Source: an uncultured Bacteroidota bacterium (GTDB taxonomy: Bacteria; Bacteroidota; Bacteroidia; Chitinophagales; Chitinophagaceae). Taken from it: a DNA stretch of 33,731 nt. Positions within the stretch are counted from its first letter, which is position 1; the number at the start of each line of letters is the position of its first letter. Shown here in pieces: positions 27,687-33,731 of the stretch. The DNA lies in contig CAJBRT010000002.1 in the NCBI GenBank assembly GCA_903958045.1, positions 1 through 33,731 of the forward strand, written 5' to 3'. The notes beneath the pieces were generated by a model that saw only the letters and a program-made list of their open reading frames with translations, was not told where the DNA came from and searched no databases. The position numbers were made by a program, and so were the translations under genes.

Positions 27687-28436
27687 ATGCAAATCTTACC
27701 ATTATCCGAAGGCAGCTTTACCATTGATAAATCCAAAGTATTCGTACCATTTGATACAAGTACCGAAGTTCTTCAAAGTAGACCTGCTGGAAGTATATTA
27801 GTAGAAATTCAAACCTTTGTTGTAGTAACCAGTAATGATGTTATTTTAATTGACACGGGACTCGGGTATGCAGGTACGAATGGGGAATTACAGATTCATG
27901 AAAACTTAGAAAAAGCAGGAATTAAACCCGCTTCTATTACCAAAGTACTCATGAGCCATTTGCACAAAGACCATGCAGGTGGAGTCACATTTAGTAATAT
28001 TGACAACTCGGCCCGTTATATTAGTTTCCCCTACGCTACTTATTATATACAAAAAAGAGAATTTGACTATGCAACTGGCGTAGGTTCTGCTTCTTATATT
28101 CCAGAAGATATACTAGCACTTGAAGAATTTAGCAAAGTCGTATGGCTTGATAGCGACGAAGGGGAAATAGAAGGAGGAATTAGATTTCAAGTTACGGGTG
28201 CGCACTCCAAATTTCATCAAGTGTTTTGGATTACCGAAAACAACGAAACCGTATTTTTTGGAGGAGATGATGCACCACAACTACAACAAATGAAAAGCAA
28301 GTTTGTGGCCAAATACGATTATGATGGCAAAAAATGCATGGAGCTTAGGCAAGCTTGGCTAGAAAAAGCAAAACAAGAAGGTTGGACCTTCTTGTTTTAC
28401 CATGATATTAAAACGCCTATTTGGGCTGCCCATTAA
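27687..28436 (+). CDS. MBL-fold metallo-hydrolase
   Basis: A 249-residue soluble metallo-beta-lactamase-fold protein. It has the metal motif SHLHKDHAGGV (HxHxDH), the aspartate in IDTGLGYAGTNG near residue 55, and later ligands in TGAHSKFHQVF, FFGGDDAPQ and FYHDI. The pattern is that of the AHL-lactonase/quorum-quenching-like and general hydrolase branch. The substrate is unknown and I do not assign one. The start is 16 bp after rodA, so it may be read as the tail of the mre operon. Its stop codon shares a TTAA palindrome with the stop of the convergent next gene (4-bp overlap). Confidence 0.9.
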   Translation: MQILPLSEGSFTIDKSKVFVPFDTSTEVLQSRPAGSILVEIQTFVVVTSNDVILIDTGLGYAGTNGELQIHENLEKAGIKPASITKVLMSHLHKDHAGGVTFSNIDNSARYISFPYATYYIQKREFDYATGVGSASYIPEDILALEEFSKVVWLDSDEGEIEGGIRFQVTGAHSKFHQVFWITENNETVFFGGDDAPQLQQMKSKFVAKYDYDGKKCMELRQAWLEKAKQEGWTFLFYHDIKTPIWAAH

Positions 28437-28912
28437 ATGGTTGGTTCTTGACCTGGAGGTGGTGGAGGCGCTCCATTTCCTTTCTTTTTTGACCCAGGCT
28501 TACCGCCTTTTCTATTTTCTAGCTCCTCTCTTAACATACCCATAAATGCACGGTCTGCACCCATCGCTTTATTTACACGTTCATCAGAACCTAATGCTTT
28601 TTTAAAGTCGTTTTTGTATTTTTTACGAATGTTTAAAGCAGCTTCTTCAAAAGCGAGTATGTCTTCTTTTTTCTCTTGCCTTGCTTTTTTCAATTCTTCA
28701 AAGCAAGCATTGTAGGCAGGCCAAAACTTTTGTGCCTCGTCAATAGTTAAATTTAAATGCTTGGACATAAAAGCAACTTTTAGTGCTTCTATATTTTCTC
28801 TGCTAGGCCTAGAACCTTTGCCTCGGGGTCCCATCGGTCTTTCTGGTGGCTGTGCCATAGTGATGCCCACAACAAGAAAAGAAAGAAGGAATGATAAAAT
28901 GATCTTTTTCAT
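28433..28912 (-). CDS. LTxxQ/Spy-like secreted protein (ECF-sigma-associated)
   Basis: A 159-residue exported protein: signal peptide MKKIILSFLLSFLVVGITMAQ (residues 1-21), then a helical, strongly charged domain. The block NLTIDEAQKFWPAYN is the Spy/CpxP-like LTxxQ signature found in the small Bacteroidota proteins often named sensor of ECF-type sigma factor. The C-terminus is Gly/Lys/Pro-rich (KKKGNGAPPPPPGQ) and probably disordered. It is the third gene of a minus-strand run sigma factor / membrane protein / this protein (22-bp gap to the previous gene). It may sense envelope stress or misfolded protein (inference). Confidence 0.85.
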   Translation of the reverse strand: MKKIILSFLLSFLVVGITMAQPPERPMGPRGKGSRPSRENIEALKVAFMSKHLNLTIDEAQKFWPAYNACFEELKKARQEKKEDILAFEEAALNIRKKYKNDFKKALGSDERVNKAMGADRAFMGMLREELENRKGGKPGSKKKGNGAPPPPPGQEPTI

Positions 28913-28934
28913 AATTGGTATTTTAATTTTTTAA

Positions 28935-29474
28935 TTAATTGCTTGACTCGATATATTCTAAGAGTTCCTCATCAGAACTTTGTTCAATGAATGAGGTGCT
29001 GGTTTCCAAATCATATTCCGGAACAGAAATATCAGGTGTTGAAATTAAATTTTCATGCACGTCCATATATGATAAAAGTGTAGAGTCACTAATTGTTTGT
29101 AATATCTCTGTTTGATCTACATTCATATATGCGGCATAATCAATTTTTTGAGACTTGTTATTAAACACAAATGCGCCAACCGCTACAACACCTATAAACA
29201 CAGCTGCTACAGCCCATTTTGCAAAATGATATATTGGTGTTTTTTGTTTTGCTGCAGGCTTTTGATACACATTTGTTTTAGGAATGGTATTTAATAAGGG
29301 TGCAACGCTTTCTAACTCTGTGTACACCGCTTCTTTTTCGATACTTGCTCTAACAATACCATGCAGCTCGTCAAAATATTGAGCAGGAACTTGATAAGGC
29401 ATGGTAGCACGCATAGTTTGCCAAAATGAACTTATGGTTACTAATTCGCTTTGTATGTCAGTGTTTTTGTGCAT
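28935..29474 (-). CDS. Single-TM anti-sigma-like membrane protein
   Basis: A 179-residue protein from the ATG at 29474. The longer frame from 29549 overlaps the sigma gene by 41 bp and starts with residues unlike the family. A cytoplasmic helical N-terminus containing MPYQVPAQYFDELHG is followed by one membrane helix (about 85-104, FAKWAVAAVFIGVVAVGAFVF). The tail of about 70 residues is very acidic, ending in SSDEELLEYIESSN. The layout (ECF sigma gene just upstream, one TM) fits an anti-sigma factor. The HxxxCxxC zinc motif of ZAS anti-sigmas is absent, so any sigma binding would use another mode. Family unconfirmed. Confidence 0.75.
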   Translation of the reverse strand: MHKNTDIQSELVTISSFWQTMRATMPYQVPAQYFDELHGIVRASIEKEAVYTELESVAPLLNTIPKTNVYQKPAAKQKTPIYHFAKWAVAAVFIGVVAVGAFVFNNKSQKIDYAAYMNVDQTEILQTISDSTLLSYMDVHENLISTPDISVPEYDLETSTSFIEQSSDEELLEYIESSN

Positions 29475-29508
29475 CGGTAAATAATAGACCTTAGATCTAC
29501 AAAAGGGT

Positions 29509-30060
29509 TTAATTGTTTTTAATAAATTCTTCAATTTTTTTGGCAGCAATATGATAACTCGCTTTCAAAGCGCCCTCAGATGTTTCTAATAATTCACTCA
29601 TTTGATGGTATGGCATTTCATCGTAGTAGCGCAAATTAAATACCAGTTGTTGTTTTTCTGGAAGGCTTTTAATCGCTAACTGCAATTTCCAAATGAGTTG
29701 ATTTTCATTAAAGTTTGTATCTGCTTTTATTTTATCCTGAAATCCACCATCTCCCTGATCCAATGAAACAGTGGCTCTCTTTTTTTGTTTTTCAATAAAA
29801 GTGAGGGTTTCATTGGTAGCAATGCGGTACATCCAAGTAAACAATTGACTATCTGCTCTAAAACTATCTAGTCCATTCCAGATTTTTATAAGTGCCTGTT
29901 GTAATACATCATTGGTGTCTTCATGGTCTACAAGCATCCGCCTAATATGCCAATACAGCTTCTCTTGGTATTTTTTTACAATACCCGTATAGCCCTTTTC
30001 TTTGGTAGAAGGGTTTTGAAACTGAGCCAGCAAACTTGTATCATCTAGGTGCAATGCCAT
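29509..30060 (-). CDS. ECF RNA polymerase sigma factor
   Basis: A 183-residue sigma-70 family factor with region 2 (about residues 25-95: KYQEKLYWHIRRMLVDHEDTNDVLQQALIKIWNG-type blocks and FTWMYRIATNETL for -10 recognition) and region 4 (about 120-180: SLPEKQQLVFNLRYYDEMPYHQMSELLETSEGALKASYHIA). Length and layout are those of stand-alone ECF factors without extra domains. It heads the run sigma / anti-sigma-like / LTxxQ protein. Autoregulation is typical of such units, but I could not identify a convincing promoter. Confidence 0.93.
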   Translation of the reverse strand: MALHLDDTSLLAQFQNPSTKEKGYTGIVKKYQEKLYWHIRRMLVDHEDTNDVLQQALIKIWNGLDSFRADSQLFTWMYRIATNETLTFIEKQKKRATVSLDQGDGGFQDKIKADTNFNENQLIWKLQLAIKSLPEKQQLVFNLRYYDEMPYHQMSELLETSEGALKASYHIAAKKIEEFIKNN

Positions 30061-30113
30061 AGTATAAAGGTAAATAGTTGGACTGCCAGAATAGACAAAA
30101 GTTTAATGCCCCC

Positions 30114-30710
30114 CTATTTATCGTCTTTCCAGCGCCATAAATGTAAACAAGCATAAGTCCGGTAAGGGCTCCACACTTTTGATCTTTCTAGCATATCAAT
30201 TTTTAGCTGCTTTTTGTTGGTAGAATCTAAATGATACAGCTTTGTCATAGCCTGCTGAATGCCCAAATCGTCTACTGCAAAAACATCTTCCCTGCCAAGT
30301 GAAAACATCAAAAGCATTTCTACTGTCCATTTGCCAACGCCTTTTATTTGAGTAAGAAGTTCAATAATGGCTTCATTGGAAAGTTCTTGTATTTTTTTAT
30401 CAGTTATTTTATGTTCGAGGCAAAAATTTGCCACTGCGTAGATGTATTTAATTTTCGCATAGCTAATACCAATGCCTCTTAGGGTCTCTTCTGGCGTATC
30501 CAATACTTTTTGAATGGTAGGCTTTTTAGCCGGGTACAAGGCTACAAAACGCTCAAATATAATGGCTGCCACTTTGGTACTTAATTGCTGGCTAATGATA
30601 CTCCCCATTAGCTTTAATGGAATGTTTTTTTGTAATGAAAGCGTATGGCTATCCTTTTTGAGAATGCTTGCTAAAACCTTGTCCTTTGCTAAGTGTTTTT
30701 TATAGCTCAT
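30114..30710 (-). CDS. DNA-3-methyladenine glycosylase II (AlkA-like, HhH-GPD)
   Basis: A 198-residue glycosylase that excises alkylated bases. The HhH motif LTQIKGVGKWTVEMLLMFSLG (about residues 119-139) is followed by the catalytic aspartate in FAVDDLGIQQAM (D147/D148). N-terminal QQLSTKVAAIIFERF is also family-typical. It lacks the extra N-terminal domain of E. coli AlkA, as do many bacterial short forms. No iron-sulfur ligands are present at the C-terminus, separating it from the nth gene in this window. It is a single gene on the minus strand upstream of the ECF cluster with a 53-bp gap. Confidence 0.92.
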   Translation of the reverse strand: MSYKKHLAKDKVLASILKKDSHTLSLQKNIPLKLMGSIISQQLSTKVAAIIFERFVALYPAKKPTIQKVLDTPEETLRGIGISYAKIKYIYAVANFCLEHKITDKKIQELSNEAIIELLTQIKGVGKWTVEMLLMFSLGREDVFAVDDLGIQQAMTKLYHLDSTNKKQLKIDMLERSKVWSPYRTYACLHLWRWKDDK

Positions 30711-30786
30711 AGTAGCAAGTTACAACCCCTAAATTATCTTACAAAACCAATAAGAAGTAGTAGCTTAGTGTAAAATTTAAAGCACC

Positions 30787-31236
30787 ATGCTTCCCCGCTT
30801 TTTTTCCCTGTTTTTACTTGCCTCTATTTTTTCAAGTCAAACATTTGGACAAACTAAAACAGCCGCAAATCTATCAGATGAAACTGCCATCAGAGCATTA
30901 CTTGCAGCGCAAACCAAGGCATGGAATAACGGCGATTTAGTAAACTTCATGGAAGGCTATGTACCTTCCGACTCCTTACTCTTTGTTGGCAAGTCCGGTC
31001 CTACGTATGGATTTACTAATACACTCAACAATTATAAAAAAGGCTACCCTGATACGGCAGCAATGGGCAAGCTTACTTTTACCTTGCTTTCTTTATCACC
31101 CATCGAAAAAAAGCATTACCGCGTTTTAGGAAAATGGGAATTGAAAAGAAGCAAAGGCGATGTAAGTGGCTATTTTACATTACTCTTTGAAAAAATAAAA
31201 GGCAAATGGTTTGTGATACAAGACCATAGCAGTTAA
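30787..31236 (+). CDS. Secreted NTF2-like (DUF4440/SnoaL-like) protein
   Basis: A 149-residue protein with a signal peptide (MLPRFFSLFLLASIFSSQTFGQ, residues 1-22) and an NTF2-like cone-fold domain. The helix DETAIRALLAAQTKAWNNGDLVNFMEGY and the later strands ending in GKWFVIQDHSS are the usual pattern. NTF2-like proteins of this size are mostly of unknown function (ligand binding or weak catalysis). It lies 22 bp upstream of the SPFH gene on the same strand, so co-transcription is possible. Confidence 0.85.
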   Translation: MLPRFFSLFLLASIFSSQTFGQTKTAANLSDETAIRALLAAQTKAWNNGDLVNFMEGYVPSDSLLFVGKSGPTYGFTNTLNNYKKGYPDTAAMGKLTFTLLSLSPIEKKHYRVLGKWELKRSKGDVSGYFTLLFEKIKGKWFVIQDHSS

Positions 31237-31258
31237 ATAAAAAATTAAAAATTACAAC

Positions 31259-32167
31259 ATGGCAATTATTATTATTGGTATTATCATCCTTGTAGCAGGT
31301 ATGTTAATCCTAAAACAAAAAGAAGAATTCAATAAACTAGGTAAAGGCATTAGAGCTTTTGGTATTGTCCTCATCATTATTGGCGCTTTCAATGCTTGTG
31401 TCAAACAAATTGATGCTGGGCAAATTGGGGTTACAAGTTTATTTGGTAAAGTATCCAATGAAGTACTTACGAGTGGATTAAGTTTTGTTAACCCGCTGGT
31501 AGATGTGTACAATGTAGATATTAAAACACTGAACTATACCATGAGTGGTGTTCATAACGAAGGTGAAAAAGAAGGAGACGATGCCATTCGTGTACTTACC
31601 GCCGATGGTCTAGAAGTAACCATTGACTTAACGGTTTTATACCGTGTAGTTGGCACAGAAGCGCCAAGGTTAATTAAAGAAACAGGCCTCGATTACAAAG
31701 ACAAAATTGTAAGGCCGCTTACCAGAACAAAAATTAGGGATAACGCTGTATACTTTACTGCCATTGACTTATACTCTACCAAGAGAGATCAATTTCAGAA
31801 TAGAATATTTAGCAGTATCGAAGCAGATTTTAAAAAAAGAGGCTTGATTTTAGAGCAATTACTGCTAAGAAATATCACACTTCCTAACAACGTTAAAACT
31901 TCTATTGAAGAAAAAATTAAAGCAGAACAAGACGCGCAAAAAATGGAATTTGTACTGCAAAAAGAAAAGCAAGAAGCAGAGCGTAAGCGTGTAGAAGCGC
32001 AAGGTATTGCAGACTACCAACGCATTATTAGCACTGGATTAAACGATAAGCAATTACAATACGAGCAAATACAAATGATGAAAGGACTTATCACTTCTCC
32101 TAATTCAAAAGTAATTGTAATGGGCAAAGGAAATACACCCGTAATTTTAGATAGCAAGGACAAATAA
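31259..32167 (+). CDS. SPFH/prohibitin-family membrane protein
   Basis: A 302-residue membrane protein of the SPFH (stomatin/prohibitin/flotillin/HflK-C) group. Two hydrophobic segments (about residues 2-19 and 33-50) lead into the SPFH domain with QIDAGQIGVTSLFGKV and the block VTIDLTVLYRV. RNITLPNNVKTSIEEKIKAEQDAQKM then begins the long charged coiled coil (about 215-260). The order and the IEEKIKAEQ block resemble bacterial prohibitins, which scaffold membrane microdomains or regulate FtsH-type proteases. No protease partner gene is adjacent. It abuts the convergent 77-aa gene with no intervening bases. Confidence 0.9.
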   Translation: MAIIIIGIIILVAGMLILKQKEEFNKLGKGIRAFGIVLIIIGAFNACVKQIDAGQIGVTSLFGKVSNEVLTSGLSFVNPLVDVYNVDIKTLNYTMSGVHNEGEKEGDDAIRVLTADGLEVTIDLTVLYRVVGTEAPRLIKETGLDYKDKIVRPLTRTKIRDNAVYFTAIDLYSTKRDQFQNRIFSSIEADFKKRGLILEQLLLRNITLPNNVKTSIEEKIKAEQDAQKMEFVLQKEKQEAERKRVEAQGIADYQRIISTGLNDKQLQYEQIQMMKGLITSPNSKVIVMGKGNTPVILDSKDK

Positions 32168-32401
32168 TTATTCTTCGTTGTAATCGATAGGGTCTTTCCA
32201 CTTATTGTATAGATACCAAAATAGTAGTCCTGTACTCAACAAAAGCCAGGTGTAAAAAATAACATTGGTAGTGGTAAAATTACTTTCCCAATAAGCGGCG
32301 CCATACATAATGCCCGCGCATGAGTTAACCGCCATCCATAACAAAAACATGGAAATGGTATTGACAATGCGGATTAAATATTTACGTATACCTGGTTCCA
32401 T
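32168..32401 (-). CDS. Small two-TM membrane protein downstream of M23 peptidase
   Basis: A 77-residue protein with two hydrophobic segments (about 12-30 and 46-64), an aromatic connecting loop, and a polar C-terminus (KWKDPIDYNEE). I do not recognise the family. It starts 4 bp after the M23 peptidase stop on the same strand, so it is probably translated from the same message. Its stop abuts the SPFH stop on the other strand. The hydrophobic pattern and normal composition support a real gene. Confidence 0.7.
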   Translation of the reverse strand: MEPGIRKYLIRIVNTISMFLLWMAVNSCAGIMYGAAYWESNFTTTNVIFYTWLLLSTGLLFWYLYNKWKDPIDYNEE

Positions 32402-32405
32402 AGTA

Positions 32406-33377
32406 TTAATCTAAACTTTGATTATTGGCAGCTGCCATTTTTAAGAGCCTGTCAAATTGCGCAGGGGTTAAGTCATTGTAAAAGAAATTGATAGGATCAA
32501 TAGGAATGCCCGATTTATGTACTTCGTAATGCAGGTGCGGACCCGTGCTTTTTCCTGAATTACCTACATAACCAATCACTTCGCCTCTTTTCACACGCTG
32601 TCCTACCTTAGCTTTTACGCGCACCATATGACCGTAAATTGTTTTATACCCGTAGCCGTGATTTACAATTACATGGATACCAAAGCCACTGGTGGTGAAA
32701 CCTGATGTGGTTACTACGCCATCTGCAGTAGCATAAATAGGCGTTCCAATAGGTGCTGCAAAATCGAGTCCTTCATGCGCTTTTCTAGTTTTATAAATGG
32801 GGTCAATTCTATAACCAAACCCAGAAGCTATTCGGGATAATTTTTTATTGCTAATGGGCTGAATGGCCGGAATGGCAGCTAGTAGTTTTGCCTTATTTTT
32901 TACCATGCCAATGAGCTCATTAAAGGACTTGTTTTGGTATTCCATCCTCAGCGCTAGGCTATTGAGTTGATCAATTACGGTGTGCACTAAATCGGTGGAA
33001 CCCATACGCTGCACGAGTTGTACCTCTTTTTTTTGTTCCATATCCTTGATACGGGCACTATCTGCAACCGGGTCGGCTTCAAAAATAGAGCGGTACACGG
33101 TATTGTCTCTATTGGTGATTTCACCCATCTTTAATTCAAGCTGTTTGAGGCGCTCTTCAATAACCGAGTACCCCTCCCTAAGATCTTCATTTTGCTGTCT
33201 TAGCATCTTTTCTTTTGGAGAGTCGATGTACTGAAAGGCAATGGCAAAAATGATGATTCCGGTAACAATGGAAGCCGCTATAAATCCAAACACCTGAAGG
33301 AGCCGAACCCGCAGGGGCGTCTCTAGCTTTTCGAACCTGAGGGTATGGGTATTATAGTAATATTTTATTTTGCGCAT
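32406..33377 (-). CDS. M23-family (LytM) metallopeptidase with coiled coil
   Basis: A 323-residue membrane-anchored peptidoglycan hydrolase or its regulator. One helix (about 28-52) is followed by a periplasmic coiled coil (about 55-85 and 125-165) and a C-terminal LytM domain. The zinc motifs are intact: HxxxD at H201-EGL-D205 (AHEGLDFAAP) and HxH at H281-L-H283 (GPHLHYEV), with the YKTIYGHMVRV strand between them. It is therefore probably an active endopeptidase and not an EnvC-type degenerate activator. It is divergent from alaS, an adjacency I recall as frequent in Bacteroidota, and in operon with the 77-aa membrane protein. Confidence 0.93.
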   Translation of the reverse strand: MRKIKYYYNTHTLRFEKLETPLRVRLLQVFGFIAASIVTGIIIFAIAFQYIDSPKEKMLRQQNEDLREGYSVIEERLKQLELKMGEITNRDNTVYRSIFEADPVADSARIKDMEQKKEVQLVQRMGSTDLVHTVIDQLNSLALRMEYQNKSFNELIGMVKNKAKLLAAIPAIQPISNKKLSRIASGFGYRIDPIYKTRKAHEGLDFAAPIGTPIYATADGVVTTSGFTTSGFGIHVIVNHGYGYKTIYGHMVRVKAKVGQRVKRGEVIGYVGNSGKSTGPHLHYEVHKSGIPIDPINFFYNDLTPAQFDRLLKMAAANNQSLD

Positions 33378-33414
33378 AGGGTCGTTGGTATCAATAGCTA
33401 TAGGCTCAATTCCT

Positions 33415-33422
33415 TACCTTTG
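33415..33422 (+). promoter_or_regulatory. Candidate -7 element for alaS
   Basis: TACCTTTG is a perfect TAnnTTTG match 75 bp upstream of the alaS ATG. The implied leader is about 70 bases. No TTG lies at the exact -33 spacing. Confidence 0.4.
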
Positions 33423-33441
33423 AGGCTATTAAAATATAGAA

Positions 33442-33449
33442 CAAAGATA
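33442..33449 (-). promoter_or_regulatory. Candidate -7 element for the M23 peptidase gene
   Basis: On the minus strand this reads TATCTTTG, a perfect TAnnTTTG match 64 bp upstream of the M23 ATG. It faces away from the alaS element, so the two candidates lie back to back. No -33 TTG is visible at the standard spacing. Confidence 0.4.
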
Positions 33450-33460
33450 GCCTGCTATCT
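33445..33460. repeat. 6-bp inverted repeat overlapping the M23 -7 element
   Basis: AGATAG (33445-33450) and CTATCT (33455-33460) are perfect reverse complements around cctg. The left arm overlaps the minus-strand -7 candidate. It may be an operator or a small hairpin. With arms of this length a chance origin is quite possible. Confidence 0.35.
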
Positions 33461-33479
33461 AGTAAAATTAGCATATTAA

Positions 33480-33731
<252 letters not shown>

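Overview
The window looks like one contig end from a Bacteroidota genome, probably Chitinophagaceae or a close relative. That taxonomic placement is inference. It rests on AT-rich DNA, start sites without clear Shine-Dalgarno sequences, several perfect or near-perfect TAnnTTTG promoter elements, a GldA-like ABC ATPase, the mreBCD-mrdA-rodA order, an ECF sigma / membrane protein / LTxxQ-like cluster, and a secreted DUF1800/DUF1501 pair. I see no rRNA, tRNA, CRISPR array, insertion sequence or prophage. Coding density is very high, and no gap between genes exceeds about 160 bp apart from the edge segment.

Layout. 1-~230: a G/C-rich segment unlike the rest, possibly a chimeric or foreign edge. 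~196-2244: a large unrecognised protein with a His/Cys pattern that may be a caspase-fold dyad. 2250-2885: an MBL-fold hydrolase. 2945-6298: a very large outer-membrane protein (degenerate peptidase, beta-propeller, beta-barrel). 6281-8806 (minus): eno, ftsB-like, a 75-aa protein and nth as one likely operon. 8856-9584: a gldA-like ATPase. 9647-13493: a two-TM protein and an MHS-type MFS transporter, divergent from acetyl-CoA synthetase across a 155-bp intergenic region that carries a perfect 22-bp palindrome. 13488-16684: the DUF1800/DUF1501 pair. 16737-20341: two unrelated peptide importers, OPT and POT. 20474-21763: purD. 21857-28436: mreB, mreC, mreD, mrdA (PBP2), rodA and an MBL hydrolase. 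28433-30060 (minus): ECF sigma factor, membrane protein and LTxxQ-like secreted protein. 30114-30710: an AlkA-like glycosylase. 30787-32167: an NTF2-like secreted protein and an SPFH protein. 32168-33377 (minus): a two-TM protein and an M23 peptidase. 33498 to the end: the 5' part of alaS.

How the genes work together. The mre/mrd/rodA block supplies the lateral-wall elongation machinery (scaffold, transpeptidase, glycosyltransferase), and the M23 peptidase is a second cell-wall gene. The OPT/POT pair imports peptides. The MFS/two-TM/acs arrangement is best read as uptake and activation of acetate or another short-chain acid, with a candidate repressor site between the divergent genes. The ECF cluster is a likely envelope-stress regulatory unit.

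Most of the window is ordinary chromosomal housekeeping DNA. The parts most worth a second look are the putative His/Cys protein at the left edge, the pseudopeptidase-propeller-barrel fusion, the acs divergon with its palindrome, and the compositional break at the left edge. I do not see a clear-cut new multi-gene defence or mobile system.
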